From: Lumbricus terrestris
Taxonomy: Eukaryota > Annelida > Clitellata > Crassiclitellata > Lumbricidae
Assembly (NCBI GenBank): GCA_949752735.1
Contig: OX457036.1
Coordinates: 95,775,605 to 95,839,604, forward strand
DNA length: 64,000 bases
Direction of reading: 5' to 3'
The translations under genes were made by a program, and so were the position numbers. The notes under the pieces were generated by a model. It searched no databases and had not been told where the DNA came from. It saw only the letters and a program-made list of their open reading frames with translations. Below are positions 1-12,607 of the stretch, in pieces; within the stretch, counting starts at the first letter, position 1, and every line of letters begins with the position of its first letter.

Positions 1-482
1 TCGATCATCGAGGAGAAGACTGACGCTGTGAAAAGTGCCAGTTGCTCCTGTTTTTCAGGGTAGGACATTTATGTGTGGATGACATTTATGTGTGGATTTC
101 TGGAAAACACATTTAAATGTGTCATTTATATGAAACCTAAGATGTTGCAGTTTTTCCCAACTCAGTTGGACCTGTATGAGTGCTTGTGGCATTCCCCCTT
201 TCATGTTTACAGAGACAAAGGCCAAATGCTTTATCAGGCCGGGTCCCTGAGTGTTGCAACATTAGTTATTCCTTCTGGCATGTTACAAGGGAAGTAAAAT
301 TAACAAATTAATTAAATGTCATATATTAAAAATATATGAAATATTTGATTGCCCAATTTTTTGTGTTCAACCAATTATAAAAGTTGAATATCTTAATATA
401 ACTTGGCATAAAATAAGTTGGATGTGGGTAGGGATGGAACCACCTGCATATTGGTGAATAGGCGCAGGGTGCAGTAAGAATG
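1..482. other. Intergenic stretch, nothing recognised
   Basis: AT-rich sequence before the first transposon. I see no exon with splice signals, no RNA gene and no clear repeat. The short open frames here carry no recognisable motif. Confidence 0.5.
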
Positions 483-832
483 TCATTATGCAATGCCGAC
501 CTTAGAAATAGGCAAAGTAGGCAGTTGCCTAGGGCATCACAGTCTTGTGAGGGCGCCGTGGCACTGGCGATTTTTATTTTTAAATTCAAGACTTTCAAAA
601 GAGTTTAAAACAATTATTGATTTAATTGCGCCTGTTCAGGCAGGCCTAAATTCAATTTCAAACACTGCATAAATTTTATATCGACTAATAAAATTCAATT
701 TTTAATGGCATTCCATACTCTGTGCTTTGTAGTCTATGACTATAATTATATAGACCTATGGGCTTATACTGATATAATGACATCTTTTGACTGAAATTCA
801 CTGAATACACCAACAACTGAAGAATTGTTGTT

Positions 833-1050
833 TGTTTGTATGTGCACTTGTTATAGCGCCACTTCACTATCTCCACTGAGAGGCGATCCTGATGACAGCG
901 CGGACACTGCATCAGAGTTTCACGCCGAAGCACTGAGCAACTGTGAGCGAGGACTTGTCCAAGGTCCCTACCCGGGAACTTGAGGTGGATTCGAATCTGC
1001 AACCCTTCGGCTGCAAGGTGACGAACATACCCACTACACCACCGAGCCCC
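833..1050 (-). repeat. tRNA-derived SINE
   Basis: On the minus strand the element begins with a tRNA-like head. It has a box-A-like segment (GGTGTAGTGGGTATG) and a box-B-like segment (GCAGATTCGAATCC), both hallmarks of RNA polymerase III promoters. The body and the 3' tail (GGCGCTATAACAAGTGC) follow. The tail matches the 3' end motif of LINE fragments elsewhere in this window, so the SINE was probably mobilised by that LINE. A second copy lies at 12193-12423 and a piece at 21215-21295. It is inserted inside the hAT remnant at 491-1706. Confidence 0.8.
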
Positions 1051-1151
1051 TCAATAACACTGTTATTGATAGTCGTGTCTTATTGTTGAATGCTTGGGTT
1101 TGAATCTTTTGATCTTAAAAATTTAATTAATATGCATTTTTTTAAACTATT

Positions 1152-1365
1152 TCAGTCAGTGTGGCAACTGGTGAAAGAAGCTTTTCAAAGTTGAAACTAA
1201 TAAAAAAAATGCCTTCGGGCTTCTATGAAACAGAAGAGACTTACTGCCTTAGCTACGCTGTCTATCGAGAAAGATGTTGTCCAAACATTACATTATGCAG
1301 ATATTAAAAGCACATTTGCACATAATACTGCAAGAGCAGTACTTATTGTTAAAGTAAAACAATAG
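1152..1365 (+). pseudogene. hAT transposase C-terminal dimerisation region, frameshifted
   Basis: Two reading frames together resemble the hAT C-terminal dimerisation domain. The first reads SVATGERSFSKLKLIKK. After a frame change at the A-rich run near 1200 the second reads KRLTALATLSIEKDVVQTL. Family members typically have this 'ERSFSKLKLIK...RLTALATLSIEKD' arrangement in a single frame. The shift and the later stop show that this copy is dead. It supports the hAT call for the surrounding element. Confidence 0.75.
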
Positions 1366-2310
1366 ACTCTTATCAATAAACTGAAACCTCAAGGAGATAA
1401 ACTGCAAGCCGAAAGATTTCTGTAATCAGCGCAGCAAATAATAAGAAAATGTCTTTTCCGGTAATTCATTTTTTTTAAAATTCTACCTTTTTACCTTTTT
1501 ATATTTTAGGAAATTCAAAGTGTCCAGGGCTAAGTGTACTAATGAAAAAGCTTAATAATAAAAAAATAGCTCAGTTATGCACAATGTTCTGGCTGTTTTC
1601 TGAATCGCTACTCATTTGGTTGTCGTGGGATTGACCGTGGAGTGGGGTCAAAGGGCGCCAAATGTTTGAATTGCCTAAGGCGCCATTTGGACCAAGGCCG
1701 GCCCTGTCATTATGATTTCTTGTTTGCTTACCATTTTTTAAAAATTGTTGTGTAAATGAATTTGCTATTTTGGTTTCACTTTAGACTTGGATCGACATGC
1801 AATCACGTTGGAGCCCTCCTCTTCAAACTGGGTTAAGCATGGCTGACATCAAAGAAGCCATGCACTTCTACAACCAACCAATTGGCTGGCACCATCCGTC
1901 AAAAGTGTAGAACCTGTTGCAGCAAAAGACATAAAGCATTAAGTGCACCTGCACTCTACAATCCTGTATTAATTCGCACTAGTGAATGTGTCAATGAATT
2001 GCTCACACACGTCAACATTAATCCTCTGTCTGCATGCATTGTGACGTATTACAATCTCCCAGTTTTTATTTTTTGTTTCAACCGCAATATGATTTGATCT
2101 TTAGCGTAACAGTTAGAACAGCTAACAGTGTCAACAACTAATGGTGCAGCACGGTAGGAATGATCAACCAATCGGTTCTGTTGATGACAATCATCCCTTG
2201 GTTCATTTGAGTTGCTGTGACAGGCTGTACGATCTATCACATCTGCAACAATGGAATCCATGACATCAAATGGACCTTGTGTCATGGAACTTGAATTGCC
2301 TCGACATATT

Positions 2311-4405
2311 TCAGCAGAACTCTCTCCACCAGATTCCATGTCCAATTTGATTCTTTTTGGTGGAAGGCATTGGCGGAGGTCTTCGCTTTTTATCTTGCAC
2401 AGCATATCTGAAATCATCAATGAAAAATAAACAAATTGTTAATAATGTGAAGGGATTGTTGCCTTTTATATGTGGTTGTACAACATGAATGACCTTATGA
2501 ATGAATCTAATCGTGACTTATTTGTATATGTTTTCAAAATGTCACTCAGACAAAGTATTCGCAAATTATACCATTGGTTTTGAAACATGTGCACGATCTG
2601 TTCGAAAAAGAATATCCATATATTGCTGATAGTGATATGCGAATTAGTTATTTATGTGAAGTCTGATTTCTAGCATGACCACAATAAACAGAAAGTGAGA
2701 ACGATCCTTGTTTGTTGACGACAATTATTATTCTGTGTAGAGTAAGATGTGTGTCTCTCTCTAGTCACTAGTAGTTTACGATTCCTCGTAGTCATGTTAG
2801 ATGGTGAAGTTCTTATAAATCGAAGCAACCAGGCACAAATTTTGCACTATGCTTGAAGAAAATACTTTAACACATTACCCTGATGCAGAACACAGTATTT
2901 TTCAATATTCTATAAAAGCATGCATTTGTAACATGATATTATAGACTGCATGAGTAATAAATTACATCAAAAGTGTAGAACTGTAAATCTAGACATTTTT
3001 TGAAAGTTGCAAGTCACAATTAGGCCAATAATTATAAGTATTTCTTGAAATCCTGGACGGGTGAAACACGCTGGGTTCCGCAAGCACATGACTGCTTTGA
3101 GAAAGGTTCCCTCAATGCAAAAATGGTTGGACACCACTAGCCTATGTTAAGTAAATTAATTGCACAGTCGCACAAGATACGCACCCCATTTTAAGATTTG
3201 ACAACGGATTTTCCTCAGTCAGGTGACCATCAGGAAAGTGCTTGGAACAAATATGATGGTGTGCAGATGGTTTCCAGTTCCCTCCATCCACGACTTTCCT
3301 GTTAACCTGAAATAGTTGCATATGTATTAATAATGAGTACATTTTCATGTTCAGAGCTCCATTCCCAGAACCCCTGCTAAGACTTTCTTCTCTTGTTTCA
3401 TGACTTCAATTAGCCATGCTGGTGTTTGGTGCACCTCTGAGCAGTGCCCTTGAACAGTTTTCCAGCAAAGTTTGAACATTTCAAAGCTTGAACCATTAAT
3501 ATAAGAATAATTAGATGTATGCATAAAATGAAACTGACAAACACCGGTAGATAGGTACGAAAAGTGTTACAGGCCACAGATGAAATACGGCTTAGCATAC
3601 TGCTAAGTAAGTAAAGTAAGTAAATATATTCTTTATTCAACATTTGGTGCTATCACTATTCCTTTATTGAAACACTCATTGACACATGTATGCAACAAAG
3701 TACAAAAGCTGCAGTTTAGAGTTAGGATTTATAATGGCAAATAATTGTCAATAAGGAGGCTGAGGAGTGAATTAATGATTAAGTTCTGTATACTATTATA
3801 GGAGTATAAACTATTTTTGTTCACTTAAATATATCATAAAATACCCGTGGGATAAAATTTTTATCGTTTTTAGCTGGCAAGATAAAATTATCCGGCAGGG
3901 TCGCAGACCCTGTGGAATGTAGAATGACTAGGTTGGTTACAGAGACACAGAGAGCATGGAACTCGTTCCCTTTCTTTTCTTAATGAAACGCCTGTAAACG
4001 CACTGCACCGTACACGTACAAGTTATGCAACAATTTTAATTAACATCAATCTTGACTACTACCAGAACAGACAGCCTGCAATACACGGCGCTAATAGCAG
4101 CCTACAAAGCACGTCCGCCCTACAGGGCTCGAAATCGGGTCCTCGTGCTCCCCATGCCAGTGTGTTATCCAACGCGCTACCCTAGGTAACAGGAATTCAG
4201 ACAAGTAAAAGAAAGCATAATTAACATCTTACCATTTTGTCCATTCCAGAAGCCACGACTTTTCTTTGTGGAATGTAAATAGTTCAAATGGCGCTGGACA
4301 GTGAACAACACCATTGTTGCAACCATAGACATTGCAGATTGTTTTTCTCCAGCGGCAGAGCTGGTAATCTCCACTACCGCAACTAGCTACCGCACACATA
4401 CGCAT
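2311..4405 (-). CDS. THAP-domain protein (three exons, possible frameshift)
   Basis: The proposed exons on the minus strand are 4405-4233, 3298-3185 and 2407-2311; they join in phase (2, then 2) and give 127 residues. Exon 1 contains CNVYGC followed by HCPAPFELFTF, and exon 2 contains the WKPS and ICSKHF motifs. Together these form the C2CH zinc site of a THAP DNA-binding domain (C-x4-C at about residues 24-29, C-x2-H in exon 2). In the joined frame exon 3 stops early, at about 2311. A second frame of exon 3 stays open to 2049 and ends in a charged helix (CSNCYAKDQIILRLKQKIK), as expected for a THAP protein tail. The AAAAA run at 2387-2391 lies between the two frames, so a one-base indel there would explain the conflict. 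Either the gene is broken, the assembly has a homopolymer error, or a splice site was misjudged. The target genes of the protein are unknown. Confidence 0.65.
4115..4190 (-). repeat. tRNA-like sequence, probably a SINE head or tRNA pseudogene
   Basis: On the minus strand it reads TAGCGCGTTGGA (box A-like) and then GATTTCGAGCCC (box B-like, with an extra T) at about the spacing found in tRNAs. I cannot fold a proper acceptor stem, so this is not a working tRNA gene. It lies in the first intron of the THAP gene, close to the exon 1 donor. Confidence 0.4.
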
Positions 4406-4558
4406 TTCACTTTGGCACCGGTTAAATAATCCTATAAAGAAATTTACTACGAACTAATATCGATTGTAATCGCTTCAAACTAGATCACAGCATCTCGATT
4501 ATGGCAGTGTTCTGTTTATTCCCGTTGACCTATGCCCCGGAAGCAGAAGTAAAATATC

Positions 4559-4570
4559 TGCGCATGCGCA
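4559..4570. promoter_or_regulatory. NRF1-type palindrome upstream of the THAP gene
   Basis: TGCGCATGCGCA is a perfect match to the known NRF1 recognition palindrome. It lies about 155 bases upstream of the THAP start codon at 4405 (minus strand), where a promoter is expected. The site is seen directly; its function is inferred. Confidence 0.5.
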
Positions 4571-4750
4571 CTGCTAATGCTGAAGTGGCTTATTATCAAT
4601 TAATCAGCGCAACTAATGAGCAAGTGCATCAGGGCGCGGTCAAAATTTAGTTTGCATCAAAATATTGGCGATAGATTCTATAATTCTATGTAGGGCTTGT
4701 AGGCTTATATTATGTATTGTGGGTCGTCTTGAGTCGTCCTCATTTTTCCA

Positions 4751-4819
4751 GGCTTGGGACTGGCAGTGCCAAAGTGCACTTCGACGCTGTTTGCTCTTTG
4801 GCAGTGCCAGTCCCAAGCC
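4751..4819. other. Long hairpin (24-bp arms, 21-base loop)
   Basis: The arm at 4751-4774 (GGCTTGGGACTGG followed by CAGTGCCAAAG) is the reverse complement of 4796-4819 with one mismatch. The pairing extends more weakly to about 4733 and 4840. Size and shape resemble a pre-miRNA or a miniature foldback element. No mature miRNA is recognised. Confidence 0.6.
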
Positions 4820-4849
4820 TCGAAAAAAGGAGGAGGTCGACATGAGAGT

Positions 4850-7800
4850 GTGTCTGAGTGTCAAGTGTCTTTAAACAGCAACAAGCGGGTTCGGAACTGA
4901 CAAACGAGGCCCACCCTCCCCAGCAGATGAATGAAGCGTGTAGGTTAATTAATTGTATTGAATAATAATAATTATGATACTACATATAGCCTAATCATTA
5001 TATGTCAAAACGTGTATACATTCATAAATTTTTTGGTGTTTGATGTGTTTTTAGGTACCGGTGTTTTGCTTCCTGTGGCACGATGAGATTGCTGGGATCG
5101 TGATGAGTGACGGTTGCGATGTGGCTTTGTATATTGTTGTTTGTGTGTTGTGTGTTAGTAGTTTATTTGTAGTAGTACCTGCCGGGCCTCTGGCGTGGCG
5201 TAAAACCCCGTAAGCTCCTCGCAAAGGCAGGAGGGCCCCTGGCGCGGATAAGCCGAATATCCTGCAAGCCCACTATTATTAATCTTAAATTTCTTTTTAT
5301 TTTGTATTGTCTTGTATTATTTGATGAGCCGGGGATAAAGAGGATGGCAAGGAAGAAGGGATGAGGGGGAACTGAGACAGGAACCGGCCAGCCACTGTTT
5401 ACTCCGACAAATTCTGCACGTTAACGAAAGCATTCACCTGCATGGAAAATATCGGTTAGTTTTAATGTGTGCAAGAGCTGATTTGATTTAGTTTTATAAT
5501 TATTATACTGGTCAATTGTTATAGTTCTAGTCTAATACTACGGTAGGCCTACACTGACACAGACTTTTCACTCATTTGAAATAATTCCCCTTTGTCACTG
5601 TCTGTCTGTCTCTTTAATGTCCTGTCTGTGAGATTGCTCCGATTCAAGTATTGGCATCTAGCACTTTAATCTATTATCTCCCTCACTGTCTATTGTTCCT
5701 GTCTGTCTGTCACTCTCTCTGTCTCTCACCAGAGCGCATGATGTTCTGCACATAATATGTTAGTTTGCAACAAAGAGCAATGTGCAATTCAACTGGATTC
5801 TAAACATTCTTTTTACAGTGTTCTTCAATGAAACAAAGATGAAGATCAGACAAGTCCCTTCAACCAACCGATATGCAAACATCTCATCACGGCCGAATTC
5901 ATTTTCTCAGCTTCAACAAATAATTATGGAAGTTACTTCAGCCAATGGACACTTTTAATCGACCTGAATTCCGGACGAAAAATACAATATAATGTGGAAA
6001 TTAAAACAAATAACATTCTTTAAATTTAGGACTCCTGAGTTTGTTTCAATAATGAAATGGATAGTCCTAAACTCGTAAAGTTAATGACATTTTAAGCAAA
6101 GCTGGAATCCTGCATAAAAATGGCTTCGACATTATATCAAAACAGCTAAAAATCAAAGTAGTTTCTTATTGTTTCATACACTTCATGTTCATGAATACAA
6201 AGTGAACTCCTTCGATCTTGACTTCCTCCAGTTACCATGGTCACTCCTAGGTCACTAGGACACATTCTAAAGCATTTGAAAACTGTTCCTGTTGACAGTG
6301 CTGGTGTCGAGAGCACCTCGGAGTAGTTTCTTTGAATGAATGAAAAAAATTATGAAAAGTAATTACTAGATAATTTAGTGCAGATTAAATGAAAACTTCA
6401 GAATGGGAAACAATTGGGAGACTCAAAAGGATCCAGATTCGGATAGGCAGGAACCTCAGGTAACGATTAGGATAAATTATTCATGCAGATTCCCGGGTAA
6501 ACTACCGAAAACAAGAAATAGTTGATATAATTATATGGATATAATTAGTGGGACACCAAGATAAATATATGAATCCAATTTGTAAGATGAGTATTGATAA
6601 TTTGATATCAGTTTCTGTTAATCTAGGCTATTTATCCAGAGCAAAATAAATTAGGTGAATGCATGGTAGAGTAGGGAATTTAGAGCAGATACTGTGAATT
6701 GAGAGCAATGGTGCAAAAAAGAACAGTACCCTGAGTACTTGAACTAGCACTGAAGCAGCCATGGGTATAAAGTGTTAGCGACTTGCATTTCTTAGCCTTC
6801 GCATATGAGGGTCGGTGGCCAGACCTCTCCCTTCCCACCTTATCTTCTCACCAACAGTGTACAGTTAGCATACTCGTCATAGTTGGCTATGGATGCAAAA
6901 ATCTCAAACCCCAGGTGAAGATGTTAACCCTAACCTCTCAATTGACATTCCAGCATGATAACCACTAAACCCATAAACTACTGTACATAAATAACAAGAC
7001 AAATGCAGTGCAGTACATTTATCTGAAATGGTGAAAGCATACACAAAAAGAAAGTCTTAAAATGGAAGGTTTGAAATGACAACAATACTGTCTGATGAGA
7101 ACAGTTTGTAAATGCACTAAAATATAAACAGTTGTGAACACTTAAAGAGAAACATTCATCATAATAAACAAGTTTTTTGTAATCCAGTACTGAATGGAAT
7201 GTTCAGAACTGTAACTTCCAGTTTATTATAGTTGCACTCTCTGAAATCCTGCAACCATTCATTAGTTAGTCTATGCTGCACCAGTTCTTTAGAAATGATC
7301 TCCGCCAGCTTGCTCATCCTATCAGTTGCTAATTTCACTGTCCTCCTCCACTTGCCATTTGATCTTCTGATTTCCAATGACGTCTGAAAACAACTATCCT
7401 ATCCATTACACACAACCACCGTTTCAATGATTTCCACAGTGCTTCATCCACGGCTCGAAATCCCCAGATCCTCACCTAGCACTGGAATGGATCTTGAATT
7501 GATATAGCCCTAGAAAAAAAATGGGTCTCTCACATTGCTTTTGTGTGGTGCTGAATATGGGATTTACATAGCATTACATCAAATACCGGTAATGCCAATA
7601 TTAATGGTAAGAATAGCAATTAATAACATTTGATTAGAACAGTAATAACAGAAATATTATAATGTAAATTATGATAAAATCATCATAGCAATCTACATCA
7701 ACTCTACTTCAGAATTGTCTCAGAACACCTGGGCAGTCCACAAAACATATGTAGGCCTACTAACCAACAATTTACTGGTATTGAGTCAATATCCTTCATA

Positions 7801-10055
7801 GATGCGAGTTAAACTAAACAACTAAATAGAACAATTTATCTCCAACTTGAATAAACCCTGTAATCCAAAACAGCTTGCTACTTAACGTTTCATATGCCTT
7901 GCCCTTGCATCATTACATATCTTCAATTGATCCAAAACAATTAAAACACTCAAAACAGCAATATACTGAAAATATCATTGCAAACATAAAAATGCAATTT
8001 TTAACCATAGTCTAGTCAATAACATTTTATTATTTTAAATTAATTTAATAACTTCTATTGCACCGGCGGCTAATGCACAAGGCATCCATCAGTGGCACAC
8101 AAAACCACCCTGAAGATCAGTATGTTGAGAACAATACGGTATATTGCATATTAGCAACATAGCAGAAAAATCATAAAATACTACCATTTAGGTAAAATAA
8201 CAAAACTGCAATTATAATGAACTCGTATCGTACTAAATCAAATTATCATGGAAAATCCATTGACTTTTACTTTAATCACAAAATAAGAAAAAAAAACAAA
8301 CAAGCACTAAGACTTTCAACCATTCAGAGTTAAAATAATAAAATGTTGCCATCACAAAAAGAAACAGCAACATTGTGTAATTATAAGTGGTAAAAGTGTC
8401 TGCAACAATTTCTTGGCAGCACCATATTAACACGAGAAAAGCGTGTCCAATGTGTCCACATAAAAAAATCGGTGGCAAATATTTGATTAATAGCTCATTA
8501 AAGTCTGCCTATCTCTGCAGTAATCATGTTCAAGAAATTCTCAAATACTGCTGAAGTAAAAAAATCTAAAAAAATATACAAAATCTACAGTTCAGTGCCT
8601 TATTTATAAACGTACTACAGGCATGTTTACAAAGTGCTCAAAGTGACAAAATAACAAGGAATGCAGAATAACAACAAAGACTAGTGCTGAATAAACTGAC
8701 TCGATGTTTGAGATTAGTTTCACTGACTGCCTTAACAAAGTAATGCGTCATTAATGTTGAACTGCATTCTGTAGAACAGCAAGAAATTAGTCATATCAGA
8801 TCACGGCATGAAAGTATGATGACTTAGGAGACATCATCATCAACAACACAGACAACAAACTCAGAAATTATTCATACACAATATGCTTCGAAAATATCCT
8901 GAAAGTCAGAAGCTGGATGACATATCTGTGTTAAGATCTTTACAAATTAAACAATAACTGACAGCCATTATAATTTGTTTCCATTATTACATGGGGGGAT
9001 CCAGGATACTACCATATTTACCGTAAGAGAGGTGCATGTACACAGGACAACATTCAGCTAATGTGAAGCTAAGATCTGAGGCAAAGTGCTACAACATACA
9101 TTTAGTTACATACTTGGCAATAGCATATTACACAAAATGATTAATCTTTAGCTGCAAACACGTATCTGAAGTAATCAAAGCTTCAGAATTTCAAGATCAA
9201 AGCACAGTGCATAACAGCCTGAGTAAGCAGAAAAGCACGCTGGTTACTAAAGCAATATTTTTCAGATAAAAACTAAAGTTTACAATTATGAGTAAAGACC
9301 AACGAACATTAAATAGGAATAACAATTGGGCAACAATGAATATTGTTTCAGTAAATGGCTGCATAAAGCTGAAGCAAAGTGCTCAAAGATGGAATGACAA
9401 TGTTCAGCAGTGCTCATACATAAAATTTGTGATAGTCTCCAGCAATACCAGTACTTTCTCCCCAAAATGCTGGAATGATTACCCCCGTAAGGTCAGTGTC
9501 GGAACACTGCGAACATAGTACGAAGCAACACTAGAGAACGGCAATAATTCTGTAGCATTTACCCCAAAAGAAAAGCCTCCATACAAATACTCCAGATCAC
9601 ATTTCTTGGCCTGAGATCCAAGAACTTTTCGAATATCAATTTAATCAGAGATTATACATGAGGCCTGTTATTTAAAAAAGTTTTAACCACTAAATCTATT
9701 CCTTTTCCTTATTCTTTTTTAACCTTACATCACCCTGATCTTCTTCTAACCTTACATAACCCCCGATCTTCTTTACACGTTTCATCACTCATCAACTTAC
9801 TGCAGCGATCACCAAGTACTGGTATGTTTTCAAACATAACACACAAAGCACACAGAAACATTAGTTTAAAAAAACTTAGCAATATGAAAAAACAACTGAA
9901 AAAATTCCATATTATGAAAAAGATGCAGGCACAGAGTTAATATAGGAAAATTTTCAATACAAAAATCAAGACTTCAATGCGACTGAAAGCTATGCTAAAA
10001 GATGCTTTGGCAGAAAGCAGCTTACATCTACATGAGGTCATGACCTTGACCCTCT
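4850..10055. other. Long gene-poor stretch
   Basis: AT-rich sequence without supported exons. At 5570-5740 there are CTGTCTGT-rich simple repeats. At 6285-6345 there is a degraded LINE 3' end (AGAGCACCTCGGAGTAG followed by GAATGAATGA). The part nearest 10055 is probably the 3' untranslated region of the EF-hand gene, but its end cannot be fixed by eye. Confidence 0.5.
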
Positions 10056-11876
10056 CTATCTTCTGGCATTCATGAATGCCTGGATGAACTCTTCCATGTC
10101 GATGGTCTCGGAGCTGTCCTTGTCAAGGACCTCCATCAACAGAGCCGTGTCCTCCTCTGAGAACTTGTCACCAAGGATGGCCGTTGCGCGCTGCAACTCC
10201 TTGCGGTTCAGCGTACCGTTACCGTCAGTGTCGAACTTCGAGAAGATGCGTCTCATGAGAGCCGCCCTTCAACAGCAAGACAATAACAGACAAGTTTAGG
10301 TAACTTTAGGTAACAGCAAGAAAAAGAAAAGAAGATAAAGATAACAGCCAGATAATAAAATCATACATGTAAAGGCTAAACAATAATGATGAGGGCAACA
10401 CCAAAGAATAAAATATAAAGGTAACAGTAAAACAATGAAAGATCTGCTTTGAGGGAATTTGGGTTTCAGCGGGAGGGGGGTGGCAAGACTGAGTCACTGC
10501 AGATGCCTTCCCTCGGTCAAATTTTCCGACAACCATTTTTTATAGTCTTTTGGTCAAAATCTCAGAAAAAGATAGATCATTTTCGCCGCAAATTTTTTAA
10601 AAATATTATAACCTTTTTTAAAATCTCTCTTTCTGTTTTACAAAGGCTGCTAAGATTATCTGGGGAGGGGAAAATTGCTGCACATTAACTTTTTCTTCGG
10701 GGAAATGCTATGTATTTACATGTATACAACACCTTGCGATTTGTCCCAGGGGAATGTTTGCAATACAAGATAATACAATGGCAGTGACAACACATACAAT
10801 ATACAATAAACATGGTATATATGTGTTTTATACAACCAGCAATCCAATGACAGCCATCAAATTGCAATAAAGATTTGCTCAAGATTACCAATAATTATAA
10901 CCGAGACACTGGTTGACAAAACAGAATTTCAACTAAAATGAACAGATTTGAGTATAAGATGAACTTAGCATGAGATATGGATGATAAGTTGCCCACCTGT
11001 GCAGTGCCGGTGGGGCACTCTTCATTGCAGCCATGTATTCGTCAAACGAGACTTTGTTGTCCCCAGAAGCATCAGACTTTGTGAAGAAGTTCTGCTTTAA
11101 CAAACACACAAACCAGATACCGCATATGCATGAGTTTACACATATGTGCATGCATACATATGTCAGGTATGTACATTTGTACATGCATAATAATATCAAA
11201 AATTACTAACAATAAGAGTTATCATAATAATTATAATTTGTCTCCCTGCGCATCGAGCAGAGAATTGCTGCGTTTGTTTAGAGTTGTCTTCTTTGATATG
11301 CTCTGGTCTATCGAAGTGAGCTCTGCTGTCCAGTATCTATTGTCCTAGCTCGCAGTCCTTCACTCTGCCTCTAGCGGTGAGATCTTAATCCATCGTATTG
11401 GAACCTCAGTCCGTCAGCATCGTGGCTTCTTGTTTGTTGATCAATCTGGAATTGTCTCCCATTGGCGATACTCCTGTTACCTAGGATTGACTCGTTACAG
11501 GCTCCTCATCAAAACGTGTTTGAATCGCCATGGTTGGACCAGGAGCATTTCTGAGGAAATTTGCTGAAGGGGTGCTAAATGATGTATGTAAATTAAAAAT
11601 ATTTGACTTCTGATTAGCTCTATGTATGATGTACATTTATTAATACCAGGTATGTTCACCAAAATTCAAATAGCAATCGATTGGTTAATTAAAGAATATT
11701 CATGTCTTTTTTAAATACTTTGCCTTGCCAACAATTCCGCATACCTTGATGACATCATCACTACCCGTGTACCCCAGACGACGCATCGCAGAGCAGAGCT
11801 CCTGCAGGGTCAGTGCGCCGCTCTTGTCTTTATCCGCCTCGTGAAACAACTGCTCAAGGTCATTCTTAGATGCCAT
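10056..11876 (-). CDS. Four EF-hand calcium-binding protein, calmodulin-like
   Basis: Three coding exons join in phase: 11876-11745 (44 codons), 11091-10997 and 10266-10056, giving 145 residues. All introns are GT-AG. Four 12-residue EF-hand loops are visible: DKDKSGALTLQE (15-26), DASGDNKVSFDE (51-62), DTDGNGTLNRKE (88-99) and DKDSSETIDMEE (124-135). Acid and hydroxyl residues at positions 1, 3, 5 and 9 and Glu at 12 suggest most loops bind Ca2+. Length and four-loop layout match the calmodulin/troponin C class, but the sequence is too divergent for true calmodulin, so the partner is unknown. An acceptor (TTTTAG) sits just before the start codon, at 11899-11898, which implies a non-coding first exon further upstream. 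Confidence 0.9.
10475..10615. repeat. Fragment related to the hAT MITE family at 60-62 kb
   Basis: It contains 'TTCCGACAACCATTTTTTATAG' style sequence followed by TTTTGGTCAAAATCTCAG. This parallels the interior of the MITEs at 60251-60487 and 61871-62152 (TTTCTGAC..CCTTTTTAGTC..GGTCGAAATCTCA). No ends or target duplication remain. Confidence 0.4.
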
Positions 11877-12192
11877 GACAAAAAGACAGGATCCACCCTA
11901 AAACATCAAGCACAAGTTTTATCACTTGAAAATGAAACAAATAAGTTGCTTTAATGCAATTGGCATATAAATTTACAACACATCATTTCACATCTACAGA
12001 ATTTTAAATACTACACACTGAGTTATATTATTAACCTTTGTTTAGGAGAGTATTGAGAGTGCCTTTCCTTAGTTTTCTTGAAGCGCGATGTTAAATAAAT
12101 TACTAATTACAATCACAAAACAGGATTTACCTGCATAAACAACCTTTTAAAAATTATCACTTAATGATGTCAGGTTGTGTTCTTTAATTTCA

Positions 12193-12423
12193 ATCTGTTT
12201 GTATGTGCACTTGTTATAGCACCCCTTCAAGCTCGCTACTCAGAGGCGCTCCCGACTACTGCGTGGACACTGCATCGGAGTCTCATAATGAAGCGCTGAG
12301 CAATTGCAAGTGAAGAACTTGCTCAAGGTCCTTATGCAGTGACTTGAGGGAGATTCAAACCTGCAACCCTCCGGCTGCAAGGCAACGAACATAATCAGTA
12401 CATCCACAGAATACAACCCCCCT
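12193..12423 (-). repeat. tRNA-derived SINE, second copy
   Basis: It aligns along its length with the SINE at 833-1050: the same tail (TGCACTTGTTATAGC on the plus strand), the same body and the same head (box B region CCTGCAACCCTCCGGCTGC on the plus strand). It is more diverged in the head, so it is probably inactive. The tail motif CTACTCAGAGGCGCT is shared with LINE ends. Confidence 0.75.
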
Positions 12424-12607
12424 TGAATCTCAGTTATACACATTCAATGAGCATCGTAGCGAGGGGTTTTCCATTGGGGCAAAAAAATTGTCGTTATTGC
12501 CTAGGTTGATTTGGGGTGGGGTGCTAGATTTACGCTTGGCAAAAGGAACCATTATTGCCAAATAAGATTCTGTATTCGATTCCAGCTCACAAGTTCTCAC
12601 TCTCCAT

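Larger units (their letters stand above)
491..1706 (+). mobile_element. Decayed hAT transposon with 8-bp target duplication
   Basis: The ends are imperfect inverted repeats: CAATGCCGACCTT on the left, and CAGGGCCGGCCTTGG when the right end is read inwards. They are flanked by the direct 8-bp repeat TCATTATG at 483-490 and 1707-1714. Eight-base duplications and CAGNG-type ends are typical of the hAT superfamily. The interior holds a nested SINE (833-1050) and a broken C-terminal piece of hAT transposase (about 1152-1365), so the copy is an old, inactive remnant of a once autonomous element. The target duplication is seen directly; the family assignment follows from it and from the transposase piece. 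Confidence 0.8.

Noticed and set aside
4115..4190. Functional tRNA gene
   Set aside because: Box A and B resemblance is present, but the B box has an extra base and no proper acceptor stem can be formed.
5150..5270. GC-rich segment as a small RNA gene or CpG promoter
   Set aside because: It is locally GC-rich with some self-complementarity, but has no defined stem, no gene nearby and no known motif.
11215..11560. LINE remnant in the EF-hand gene intron
   Set aside because: A few short peptides resemble LINE C-termini in several frames, but no motif is convincing.
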